DNA of 64,000 bases from Kiritimatiellota bacterium B12222 (GTDB lineage: Bacteria; Verrucomicrobiota; Kiritimatiellia; SS1-B-03-39; UBA6053): contig CP120722.1 of NCBI GenBank assembly GCA_029719485.1, positions 1,612,001-1,676,000 on the forward strand. Direction: 5' to 3'. The translations under genes were made by a program, and so were the position numbers. Shown piece by piece: positions 20,562 to 29,200 of the stretch (position 1 is the stretch's first letter; every line of letters begins with the position of its first letter). The notes beneath the pieces were generated by a model. The model saw nothing but the letters and a program-made list of their open reading frames with translations. It had not been told where the DNA came from and ran no database searches.

Positions 20562-22595
20562 TTATGCCGTTACCTTGCGGCGGCGGGCGTGGCGTTGGGA
20601 TTTGGCGCTCTGGTAGAGATTCCTGCGTTCTTTGCGGATCATGATGTCGAGGTCGGCATTGGCGTAGCCCAGATGGGCGACGAGGCTGTGCAAAAGTTTG
20701 CGTTCGGCGGGAACCACTTTGCCGTCGGCCAAACACATGCGGACGAGTTCCTTCAGAAACTCGGAGGACTGTTCGTAGCTGTCGGATTGAAAAGGCGCGA
20801 CCCTGTGAGTGCCGTTGCGGGTCTCTTGAATCATCCGATCAAGATCTTCGAGTGGGATGCCACGTCGCTTGGCGGTCTTTTGTAGGAGCTGGAGCTCTTT
20901 TCCGTCTATGTGACCGTCCGCCAGCATGATCTGAATGGTGGCGGCCAGCAGGGCTTCGGAGGCTTCGGCTGAAAAGGCGGCGCTTGCAAGGGTTTCTGCT
21001 TTTTCGGGTGCCGTGGTGGCGGGGAGTTGAGTGTAGCGCGCAGGTTCGATGCTGTGGAGTACCCAGTCGTTACTGCCGTCGTTTTGCGGCAGGCCACAGT
21101 ATTCGCAAGTGGCGCGGGGAACGGGATTATGCGGTGCGCCGCAACCGGGGCAGTGGTCTGAAACCAGGGCACGGTTGATTTGGGAGCGCACGGAGCTGTT
21201 GCGAATGAGTACAAAGTCATGTGTCCGAAAGCGGGAGAGGTCGTAACGGGGTGGAAGGGTGGCGGGGATATGCTGGGTCTCTGGATGGGAGGACCAGCGC
21301 ACCCGCACCCGCACACGGTCGAGCCCCTCTTCCTCTCCGGGGCAGGGCAGGATTTCGCTGACATCCACTGCACCGACGGCGGCGTCGGCCTGGAAGCGGT
21401 GACGGCCTTCGCTGTCGGGGCTGAAATCTTCCGCCTGTTGCGCGAGAAAGTCGGGGTGGGCGATAGCGGCCACCCGGCCCGCATCGGCAAAAAATTCTCC
21501 CGCCCGCAGGCGCCAGAAGAAAACCGATGCGCGGTCTTCAATCGCCTGCAGGCAGAAACCGGGATCTTTGGCCTGCATGTCGCTCATGCCGGGAAGTTTC
21601 CCGGGCTGGGGAGGGCGCCAGGCTTCGAGTTGGGTAATTTCACTCAACACCCAGTCATACTCTCCGGAGTTGACGACGGCGGAGCAGTTTCCGCAGGCCC
21701 CGCGGTCGAGAAGGGCGATTGGTGCCCCGCAGTTGGGACAAAAGCCCTCGATCAGTCCGTCTGCGGAAGGCGTTTGTGTCCCGGGACGGCGCAGAAAGGT
21801 CCAGATCTCAGAAAATGCTTCAGGGTGGTCGCTGCCGGCCAGGCGTTTTTCGTTTTCGAGGGAGACGGTGGTGTCGCGGGCGGTGGCGGAGATGAGCACA
21901 TGAAGGGTGTCAAAGGCGGGGTCGGAGAGGGCGCTCACGAGGCGTGCATCCGTGACGGTCACATCCTCCATGCGGTTGCGGATTCCGCAGCCTTTTTGCA
22001 TCTCGATCTGTAACTGAAAACGGTTGAAGATGCCATCGGAGATGAAACGTCTCGCGGGGGCCATGTCCTGATTGCTCCAGGCGGTTTGAATTTCAAGGAA
22101 GGCCTGTTGGCAACGACTGACGAAGGCTTCGGGCTCGAAGTTGGGGTCGCGTTGCTGTAAGTCGGAGATGTTGAGCGTTGGAGCCGACCTGCGGATGCGT
22201 GTGGTTTCGTTACGGATGGTGCGGGTGACCTGAGCTGAATGCACTTGGCGCTGTGAATAGAAGAAAATGGTGAGTATGCCTATCACCAGCGGAATCCCCA
22301 CCAGGGGCATTTCCACACAAAGTCTGATCAGGAAATAGATGAGCATCCCGACACCTTCGCCCCCGCCTGAAGATCCGCCACCTGAGAAAGAACCGCCCGA
22401 GTAAGCTCCACCACCCCCGGCCCGCCCGAATGCCTCAAGGGCCAGGCACGTAAAGATGAGGGCCAGCCCCAGCCGTTTTACCTGTTGTGGGATCTTTGTC
22501 GGGATGCTGGGTTTTAGACCGAATAAAGGGTTCCGTTTGCGTGCTTTGCGTGGTGTTTTCGGAGCTGTGGGATGGCAAGACATGTGAGAAAGCAT
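20562..22595 (-). CDS. Membrane protein with Tim44-like domains, two zinc ribbons and a TerB-like C-terminus
   Basis: A basic N-terminus leads to a hydrophobic segment (about 42-56, LGLALIFTCLALEAF), a glycine-rich stretch (GGGSSGGGEG) and a second long membrane segment (about 83-112). Then follows a Tim44-like region (SDLQQRDPNFEPEAFVSRCQ with AFLEIQTAWSNQD), a zinc ribbon (CPNCGAP...CGNCS, near 290), a second related region with DWVLSEITQLEAW, another zinc ribbon (CPGCGAP...CEYCG, near 490) and a TerB-like helical domain with two acidic repeats (IMLADGHIDGKELQLLQ; MCLADGKVVPAERKLL). DWVL occurs after each zinc ribbon, so the middle is an internal duplication. Tim44-like domains bind lipids or partners at membranes. 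Role unknown. An alternative start is the ATG four codons downstream. Confidence 0.75.
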   Translation of the reverse strand: MLSHMSCHPTAPKTPRKARKRNPLFGLKPSIPTKIPQQVKRLGLALIFTCLALEAFGRAGGGGAYSGGSFSGGGSSGGGEGVGMLIYFLIRLCVEMPLVGIPLVIGILTIFFYSQRQVHSAQVTRTIRNETTRIRRSAPTLNISDLQQRDPNFEPEAFVSRCQQAFLEIQTAWSNQDMAPARRFISDGIFNRFQLQIEMQKGCGIRNRMEDVTVTDARLVSALSDPAFDTLHVLISATARDTTVSLENEKRLAGSDHPEAFSEIWTFLRRPGTQTPSADGLIEGFCPNCGAPIALLDRGACGNCSAVVNSGEYDWVLSEITQLEAWRPPQPGKLPGMSDMQAKDPGFCLQAIEDRASVFFWRLRAGEFFADAGRVAAIAHPDFLAQQAEDFSPDSEGRHRFQADAAVGAVDVSEILPCPGEEEGLDRVRVRVRWSSHPETQHIPATLPPRYDLSRFRTHDFVLIRNSSVRSQINRALVSDHCPGCGAPHNPVPRATCEYCGLPQNDGSNDWVLHSIEPARYTQLPATTAPEKAETLASAAFSAEASEALLAATIQIMLADGHIDGKELQLLQKTAKRRGIPLEDLDRMIQETRNGTHRVAPFQSDSYEQSSEFLKELVRMCLADGKVVPAERKLLHSLVAHLGYANADLDIMIRKERRNLYQSAKSQRHARRRKVTA

Positions 22596-22689
22596 GGGGA
22601 AGTAACGTGTGAAGTCAATGAGATCAGTTACGAAATTGACAGTGAAAATGGCGGCGGTGAAAGAGGGTGCATCTCAGTTCAATACGTCC

Positions 22690-23256
22690 TTAAAAAGGGT
22701 AGGCGTCGTCGTCATCCTCGTCGTTTGGGTCGGGTGGATCCTCTTCAAGGGAATCAGCTAAGAGGTCGCTGAAGTCTTCCAGAGAATGGAGCATGTCTTG
22801 TTGCTGTCCGAGAATTTCGTCTTGAGTCATTTGCCAGGTGGCGGGTCCTCCGATTTCGAGTTCGGCTTCGGCAATTTCGAGGACTACCCGACCGTTTTGT
22901 TCGCTGAACCATTCGAGGTAGAGAATGTTCGCGATGCGTTGGGGTACGTGCAAGCCATTAATACCGAGTTCCCAAGCATCTTCAATGGGCACATCCAGGA
23001 GGGGGTGTTTGCGGGAGGCGGTGATGTCGCCACTGCGTCCTTGTTGGAGGGGATGAAGGTCTTGGGAAAGAGGGATCGTGGGTTCGGGGTTGCGGAAGTG
23101 GAGTTGTAAACCGGCGAGGTCCGGGTTTGGGAGGCCTTCGAGTTCCAATTTTATGGGCACATCGAGCCCTTCAATGATCAACTCTCCGGTGATTTTTCCT
23201 TTGGTTTGACAGTCAATCCTTCCGGAAATGACGTTGTTATGTATGCGGGTGGCCAT
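22690..23256 (-). CDS. Conserved hypothetical protein with acidic C-terminus
   Basis: This 188-aa protein begins MATRIHNNVISGRIDCQTKG, has no signal peptide or membrane segment, and alternates short beta strands (ELIIEGLDVPIKLELEG) in its first half. It ends in a strongly acidic tail (DPPDPNDEDDDDAYPF). I recall similar N-termini in hypothetical proteins of planctomycetes and Verrucomicrobia, but I know no function. An acidic tail like this often serves in protein contacts. It lies alone, 94 bp from the Tim44/TerB gene and 47 bp from the toxin gene. Confidence 0.6.
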   Translation of the reverse strand: MATRIHNNVISGRIDCQTKGKITGELIIEGLDVPIKLELEGLPNPDLAGLQLHFRNPEPTIPLSQDLHPLQQGRSGDITASRKHPLLDVPIEDAWELGINGLHVPQRIANILYLEWFSEQNGRVVLEIAEAELEIGGPATWQMTQDEILGQQQDMLHSLEDFSDLLADSLEEDPPDPNDEDDDDAYPF

Positions 23257-23303
23257 GTCTTTGGGTTATCTGACTTTACTACAGAAGTCCATGGTTGAAT
23301 ATC

Positions 23304-23732
23304 CTAGAAAATGGGGTTTACAGGATCAAAAGGATTTACGACTGCTACACCTAAATCTTTGAAGTCGATGCTGTTTCGGGTGGCGATGGATAAGTGATGG
23401 ACCTGAGCGGTGGCGGCGAGGAGACCGTCTATGACGGGGAGGCTGCGTTGGGATTGTAACTGGCCCCAGACTTTGCTTACTTGGGTGCAGACGGGAAGGA
23501 GGCAGTCGGCATAGCGGATTTCAATTCCGTTGAGCCATTCTTGTAACATCTGTGCTTGGGTAGGATCTTTTCTGTGGATGATCCCGATGCTTTTATTGAT
23601 TTCCCCCAGACTGAGTACGCTGATATATTGGGGGGTATGGGCAATCGTCTGCGCCCATTGGCGAACATGCTGATCCGCCTTTTTGCCTTTGCGTAATTCG
23701 CTGAGGATATTTGTGTCGAGGAGAAGGCCCAT
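23304..23732 (-). CDS. vapC: PIN-domain ribonuclease toxin (VapC/FitB-like)
   Basis: 142 aa, the normal length of VapC toxins. The PIN fold acidic residues are present: Asp6 in LLLDTNIL, Glu44 in SLGEINKSI, Asp102 in PVIDGLLAATA and Asp123 in TRNSIDF. These coordinate Mg2+ for RNA cleavage, often of tRNA or rRNA. The final VVNPFDP is typical of the FitB branch. The start codon overlaps the antitoxin stop codon (TAATG), so the two are translationally coupled. Confidence 0.88.
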   Translation of the reverse strand: MGLLLDTNILSELRKGKKADQHVRQWAQTIAHTPQYISVLSLGEINKSIGIIHRKDPTQAQMLQEWLNGIEIRYADCLLPVCTQVSKVWGQLQSQRSLPVIDGLLAATAQVHHLSIATRNSIDFKDLGVAVVNPFDPVNPIF

Positions 23733-23974
23733 TACAGTCCTGTCTCTCTGTTTTCAGGGTCGGAGGAACGGGAGAGGGGGAGCTCTAGTTCTTCAAGTAT
23801 GGGGTGATTAACCAAATAGCAGGCTAAAGGTTCCCGGACTTCCTGAGGACGGTTCAGAGATTCGGCAAGTAATCGACGATGGTATTCTTCTGCGGATACG
23901 CCGTTTTCCGCTGCTCGGATTTTTAGTTTTTTGACCAAGCTTTCTTCAACATTTCGAACCAGTAACTGTTTCAT
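23732..23974 (-). CDS. vapB: FitA/VapB-type ribbon-helix-helix antitoxin
   Basis: 80 aa. The N-terminal MKQLLVRNVEESLVKKLKIR and AAENGVSAEEYHRRLLAESL form the FitA-like Arc/MetJ ribbon-helix-helix: a beta strand with LLVRNV, then two helices split by NGVS. The C-terminal half would wrap the PIN toxin and block it. It is first in the operon and should repress its own promoter through the TGATATCA pair just upstream. As usual, the antitoxin gene precedes the toxin gene. Confidence 0.86.
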   Translation of the reverse strand: MKQLLVRNVEESLVKKLKIRAAENGVSAEEYHRRLLAESLNRPQEVREPLACYLVNHPILEELELPLSRSSDPENRETGL

Positions 23975-23984
23975 GGCTCTATGG

Positions 23985-24001
23985 TGATATCATTGATATC
24001 A
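23985..24001. promoter_or_regulatory. Probable toxin-antitoxin operator, paired TGATATCA
   Basis: Two copies of the self-complementary octamer TGATATCA lie at 23985-23992 and 23994-24001, 9 bp apart, 11 bp before the antitoxin start. The whole 17-bp block is itself nearly palindromic. Paired palindromes at this position are the normal binding sites of ribbon-helix-helix antitoxin-toxin complexes, so autoregulation is inferred. Confidence 0.65.
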
Positions 24002-24017
24002 AGTGTCAAGAGTTGAT

Positions 24018-25016
24018 TTAACTACTAGGGTAACTGCTGAGTAATTTGATGTAATTAGCGCGTTCGAAGAGTTCGGGATTGTCGACAAATTCGCGTCGCA
24101 TGCATCCACGGAGTTCGTCGGCGGTGTTGTAGCCGTTTTCTTCGAGCCAATGGGTGAGGCCGGTTTTGAATTCGGTCATTTTTGCGGGGCCGTGTTTGAG
24201 CAGGGCGGAGGTGCTACAAACCACATTGGCGCCGGCCATGAGATATTTGATGATATCGGTGATCTCGTGTACGCCGGTGGTGGCGGCGAGATCGAGACTG
24301 CGTTGTCCGCGCAAGATAGCGATCCAGCTCATGGGCAGGAGCATTTCGCGGGAGGAGCTGAGGCCGAGTTTGCGAGAGGCGGTGCGGGAAGTGATATCAA
24401 AATCGGGTTGGTAAAAGCGGTTGAACATCACCAAGGCTGCGGCACCTGCTTCTTCAAAGCGTTTGGCCATATTGGCCATGGCGGCGTAGTGGGAGCCGAT
24501 TTTTACAGCCACGGGAATGGAAAGGTTTTGGGTGATGCCGCTGACGGTTTCAAGTTGTCGGGTTTCAATTTCAGCACTGGAGATATTCGGGTCGGCCGAA
24601 ATTTCATATAAGTTTAGTTCAATGGCGTCGGCCCCGGCGTCTTCAATTTGTTTGGCAAAATGCCCCCATCCTTCCCGGGTGGAGCCGTTTAATGAAGCAA
24701 TGACGGGGATGCCGAGCGTCGCTTTGGCTTGGGTAAGATGTTCCAGAGCATGGTCGGTTTGGCGGGTGTAAAGGGTCGCGTCAGGAAAGAAGTCCCGGGC
24801 TTCGGCATGTGATTCGGTATTGGCATCCAGAAAATGATCCATGAAAGCCTTTTCCTGATGGAGTTGTTCTTCGAACACTGAGGGGAGAACCACGGCCGCG
24901 GCGCCAGCATCTTCAAGTTGACGTAATGCATCGAGTTTGCCGGTCATGGGCGACGCCGAAGCAAGCAGTGGCGAGGACAGGGGAAGCGTGAGGTAGGTTG
25001 TATTAAGAGAAGGCAT
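24018..25016 (-). CDS. Dihydroorotate dehydrogenase-like FMN protein
   Basis: A 332-aa TIM-barrel protein of the dihydroorotate dehydrogenase-like group: SPLLASASPMT at the start, IPVIASLNGSTREGW, DAGADAIELNLYEIS, VAVKIGSHYA, and a C-terminal FMN phosphate region (GVHEITDIIKYLMAGANVV). At the site where true DHODs have N-x-S/C-P-N this protein has NLYEIS, so the normal catalytic base is missing and pyrimidine synthesis is unlikely. Such proteins are commonly found beside pyruvate:ferredoxin oxidoreductase genes in anaerobes; here that gene lies upstream on the same strand, separated by the transposase-repeat cluster. Their role is unsettled. Start is the ATG at 25016; an in-frame TTG lies three codons upstream. 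Confidence 0.82.
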   Translation of the reverse strand: MPSLNTTYLTLPLSSPLLASASPMTGKLDALRQLEDAGAAAVVLPSVFEEQLHQEKAFMDHFLDANTESHAEARDFFPDATLYTRQTDHALEHLTQAKATLGIPVIASLNGSTREGWGHFAKQIEDAGADAIELNLYEISADPNISSAEIETRQLETVSGITQNLSIPVAVKIGSHYAAMANMAKRFEEAGAAALVMFNRFYQPDFDITSRTASRKLGLSSSREMLLPMSWIAILRGQRSLDLAATTGVHEITDIIKYLMAGANVVCSTSALLKHGPAKMTEFKTGLTHWLEENGYNTADELRGCMRREFVDNPELFERANYIKLLSSYPSS

Positions 25017-25079
25017 AGTGGTCAATTTGTCATTGGTCAGAAGTCAGAGGTCAGAAAATAGAGGTCAGATCATGCGGTG

Positions 25080-25465
25080 TTATAGGGCCGGTCCTTCAGA
25101 CCTTTGTGGTGGTGGGGGGCTTTGTCCCGGGGTTGCACCCCGGGCTGGTATAGGGTCGTGCCTTTGGCACTGGCTTGGGTTGGGGGCTGTTTGGGGGTTG
25201 GGATGGAGTTTGAGGGTTGTGGGATGATGGAAGTATAGGGTCGGTCTTTCAGACCTTTCTGTGGTGGGGTGGTTAATCCCAGAGTTGCACCCCGGGCTGG
25301 TATGGGGTCGTGCCTTTGGCACTGCTTTGGCTAGGGGCTGTTTTGGGGGTGGGGTGGATGGATTCATCTTCAGCGCCAAAGGTGCGGCGCTATACCAGCC
25401 ATGGGTGTAACCCATGGAATTTGTCGAATAAAGAAGAGAGAACGCCAAAGGTGTGACCCTATATG
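25080..25465. repeat. REP cluster, left copy
   Basis: Contains a 93-bp block (25080-25172) that is repeated without a mismatch at 25944-26036, a diverged tandem copy of it (about 25229-25323), then an inverted-orientation unit (25368-25418) and a half unit near 25440-25465. Each unit carries two hairpins: GGGGTTGCACCCC and GTGCCTTTGGCAC in one orientation, CGCCAAAGGTGCGGCG and CCATGGGTGTAACCCATGG in the other. The head-to-head layout is that of bacterial interspersed mosaic elements. Confidence 0.85.
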
Positions 25466-25485
25466 GTTTCATTTTTGTTTCCATT

Positions 25486-25938
25486 TCAATCCCATACGTA
25501 TCGTTCATCATATTCAATGTTATATTTATCTAGAAAAATTCGATATTCCTCTTGGAACGTTGTGGTTTTGTGATGTTCTTCTTGGTGGTCTATGTATGTC
25601 AGCAGTTTAGGAAGTTGAGTCATGCCGAGTGAAAAGGCACCATATCCTTTTTGCCAAGCGAATTTTTCTAGTGTGGCATCCTGGGGTTTTAGCCATTTGC
25701 TGGATTCGGTTTTCAGGTGTTTAATAAGGTCTGCGATGGTGATGGTGCGGGATAACCCTATGGCGAGGTGTACATGGTCCGCAACACCGTTGGACCGGTA
25801 ACATTCGCAGTTTTGGTTACGAGCAAGGGTTGCAAGATAGGCATGTAATTCTGGACGAATCTCTTGGGTGAGAAAGGGGTGTCTGTCTTTGGTGCTGAAG
25901 ATGACGTGAATGAGGATTTTTGAAAGTGACTGTGGCAT
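25486..25938 (-). CDS. REP-associated tyrosine transposase (RAYT), IS200/IS605 Y1 family
   Basis: 150 aa. The HUH motif is His55-Val-His57 in VADHVHLAIGL, and the nucleophilic tyrosine is probably Tyr115 in LLTYIDHQEEHH. The N-terminus (SLSKILIHVIFSTKDRHPFL) and QKGYGAFSLG are typical of the family. These enzymes nick and rejoin single-stranded DNA at hairpins. The gene is framed by two near-copies of a hairpin cluster, as RAYT genes are by their REP sequences, and there is no accessory tnpB. The protein looks intact. No obvious Shine-Dalgarno is present. Confidence 0.86.
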   Translation of the reverse strand: MPQSLSKILIHVIFSTKDRHPFLTQEIRPELHAYLATLARNQNCECYRSNGVADHVHLAIGLSRTITIADLIKHLKTESSKWLKPQDATLEKFAWQKGYGAFSLGMTQLPKLLTYIDHQEEHHKTTTFQEEYRIFLDKYNIEYDERYVWD

Positions 25939-25943
25939 TGGAT

Positions 25944-26249
25944 TTATAGGGCCGGTCCTTCAGACCTTTGTGGTGGTGGGGGGCTTTGTCCCGGGGTTGC
26001 ACCCCGGGCTGGTATAGGGTCGTGCCTTTGGCACTGCTTGGGTTGGGGGGATATTGGGAATTGAGAAAGGAGATATAGGGTCGTGCCTTCGGCACTGGCT
26101 TGGGTTGGGGGTTGAGGGGGTGGTAGGTTTTGGGGAGGTGGAGGTGGTCTTCAGCGCCAAAGGTGCGGCGCTATACCAGCCATGGGTGTACCCCATGGAA
26201 ATGGGTGACCGAAAACATGTAAACGCCAAAGGCGTGGCCCTATAGGGGG
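25944..26249. repeat. REP cluster, right copy
   Basis: Begins with the 93-bp block identical to 25080-25172, continues with a partial unit (about 26075-26095, with GTGCCTTCGGCAC) and the inverted unit 26149-26199, which differs at one position from 25368-25418, and ends with a half unit at 26221-26245 that abuts the stop codon of the pyruvate oxidoreductase gene. With the left cluster it encloses the transposase gene. Confidence 0.85.
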
Positions 26250-29200
26250 TCATCCCTCCGCACCTGTGCTGAGGGTTTTGAATAAGGCCAACCGTTCTTT
26301 GATTCCGGCTTCGGCTTGGGCTAAAAGGGTAGCTGCGGATTCTGGATCGGTGATCTCTAATAATTTGAAACGCAGCTCTTCGTACATGTAGGTTTTGAGT
26401 GAGATTTCGGGGCTGTCGCCACTGTCCAGGGTGAGGGCAGGTCTTCCTTTAGCTTTTAATCGAGGATCAAAGCGGAGGAGGGGCCAGTGTCCGCTGAGCA
26501 CCGCATTCTTTTGTTGTTCCAAGGAACGCTGCATGGGATATCCATGGGCAATGCAAGGGCTGTTGGCAATGATGAGGGAAGGTCCTTCCCATGATTCGGC
26601 CTCTTGTAATACTTTGAGGGCCTGCGGCAACTTGGCGCCCATGGCAATAGTACCGACATAGACATTGCCTTTGAGCATGCCGTGGAGGGCGAGGTCGGTT
26701 TTGGAAGTGAGTTTTCCGCCAGCAGCAAATTTGGCTATGGCCCCTAAAGGTGTGGATTTGGAGGCTTGACCTCCGGTGTTGGAATACACTTCGGTATCGA
26801 GCACCAACACATTGACATTTCGTCCGCTGGCGAGCACGTGATCCAGTCCACCAAAACCAATATCACAGGCCCAGCCATCGCCACCAATGATCCAAACCGA
26901 ACGTTTGATTAAGGTGTCTAAAACGCTCAGCAAAAGTTTGGCTTTTGGCTCGTTCCGGGTCTTGAGTTGTGAGTTGAGTTTTGAAATGCGTTGGCGCTGG
27001 GCTTCAATTTCGCTGGGCACATCCAAAGGCGCTTGAATCAATTCTTCCGCCTGTTCGGGGACGAGTTCTTTTAGTAAGTATTCGGCCTGTTGGCGTTTGA
27101 GGTCGGCTGATATTCGAAAGCCGTATCCAAATTCTGCGTTGTCTTCGAATAGTGAATTTGCCCACGCGGGGCCGCGTCCCTCGGCATCTGTGGTCCAGGG
27201 GGTGGTGGGCAGATTGCCCCCATAAATGGAGGAGCAACCCGTAGCATTGGCGATCAGCATGCGATCACCAAAGAGTTGGCTGATGAGTTTTAATACTGAG
27301 GTTTCTCCACATCCTGAGCAGGCGCCGGGATACTCAAAGCGTTGGGGCAGAAATTGCACTCCACGCATGGTGCGGTGTTGGGTTTGCTCCTGTTGTGCGG
27401 GGACGCTACGGAAGAAGTCTAAATGAATTTCCTCACGTTCAAGTCGTGGTGCTTTTTCTTCTTGATGGAGGGCTTTGAGATTTGCCTGGGTTTTACTGCG
27501 TGCAGGACAGATTTCGACGCACAGACCGCAACCGGTGCAATTGGGTAAATCTAACTGGAGTAAATAATGACGATTTTCAGCGCCTTTGCCTCTGAGTTCA
27601 GGTGTTGGAAAATTTAAGGGGGCATTTTTTAAATCTTCGGTGGCGGCTTGTTTGACTTCAATCACCCCATGCGGGCAAATGACGACGCATTGGCCGCATT
27701 GAATACAGAAGTCAGGTTCCCAAACGGGTGCGACGGGTGAGAGATCTCGTTTATTCCATTTGGCGGTACTCACGGGCCAAGTGCCATCGATGGGCATGGC
27801 GCTAACTGCTAATTGATTTCCGTTGCCATGAAGCAACTTGGCGGTGACGTTTTTAACAAAGTTTGGGGCGTCTTTGGAAATGCTTGATAGGGAGGTGTAA
27901 GTGGAAGGGAGCTCTTGGGGCAGTTCCACTGCTTTTAAATTTGAAAGCGAGGCCTCGATGGCCTCGAGGTTTTGTGCGATGACTTTGGGCCCTTTGCGGG
28001 CATAGCTGGTATTTACGGCATTGCGAATGGCTTTAAGTGCTTCGGCTTCCGGTAACACGCCATTTAATTTGAAGAAGCAACTTTGCATGATGGTGTTGAT
28101 GCGTCCACCCAACCCGCATTCGCGCGCCACGCGGGTGGCGTCGATGACGTACATTTTGAGTTGCAGGCGTTGAATTTTTTCCTGCATCCCTCGAGGGAGA
28201 TGCGCTAAAATCTGGTCAGCCGCATGTGGGGTGTTGAGCAGAAAGGTGGCCCCGGGAGCGGCTTTGGCCAGTACGTCGATTTGTTTGGTGAATCCGAAAC
28301 TGTGACAGGCGACAAAATTTGCTGATTCGATGAGGTAATGGGCTGCGATGGGTTTGGGGCCAAAGCGTAAATGCGATACCGTGCGCGATCCGGATTTGTT
28401 GGAGTCGTATTCGAAGTAACCCTGCACATGCATGCCGGGAAGCTTGCTAAGAATTTTGATGCTATTTTTATTAGCGCCTACGGTGCCATCGGCTCCTAAC
28501 CCATAAAAGACCGCGCGGGTGCAGTCGGGATCTTCGAGGTGGAAGTGAGGGTCCACAGAGAGGCTGGTGTGGCTGACATCGTCGTCGATACCTACGGTGA
28601 ACCGGGCTTTGGGGTTTTCGGATTTTAATTCGTCAAAAACTGTTTTCACCATGGCGGGGGTGAATTCTTTTGAACCCAGTCCGTAGCGTCCTCCGATCAG
28701 GGTTAGGTTTCGATTACTTTGTTGAAGGGTGGCGGCCACATCGAGGAAAAGTGGTTCTCCAAAAGATCCTGATTCTTTGCTGCGGTCGAGTACGGCGATG
28801 GATGTGACACTGGGGGGCAAGGCTGCTAAAAATGCTTCGGCGGGCCAGGGTCGATAGAGTCGGATTTGCATGACCCCGATTTTTTCGTCGGTTGTGGACA
28901 ATGCTTCAACGGTTTCGATAACGGTTTCCGAGGCGGAGGCCATGATGACGATGACCCGTTCGGCATCGGCGGCGCCATGATAGTTGACCAGATTGTATGA
29001 TCGTCCGGTGAGCGTAGTGAGCTTATCAAAAGCCTGTTGTAGGATATCGGGAATCGATTGATAGCGGCCATTGGCCGATTCACGTCCTTGAAAAAAGACG
29101 TCAGGATTTTGAGAAGTGCCGCGAATGACCGGGGCGTTGGGGTTGAGGCCTCGCTCACGATGGGCCAGGACATCCTGCGTATCGACGAGTTGTGTCAGAA

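Noticed and set aside
21180..22013. 277-codon frame antisense to the Tim44/TerB gene
   Set aside because: Composition (G, V, H rich) is that of a shadow of a GC-rich gene; the opposite strand has clear domains.
25486..25938. Complete IS200/IS605 insertion sequence
   Set aside because: The gene is of the RAYT type with BIME-like flanks, and no accessory tnpB or typical single left/right hairpin ends were seen.
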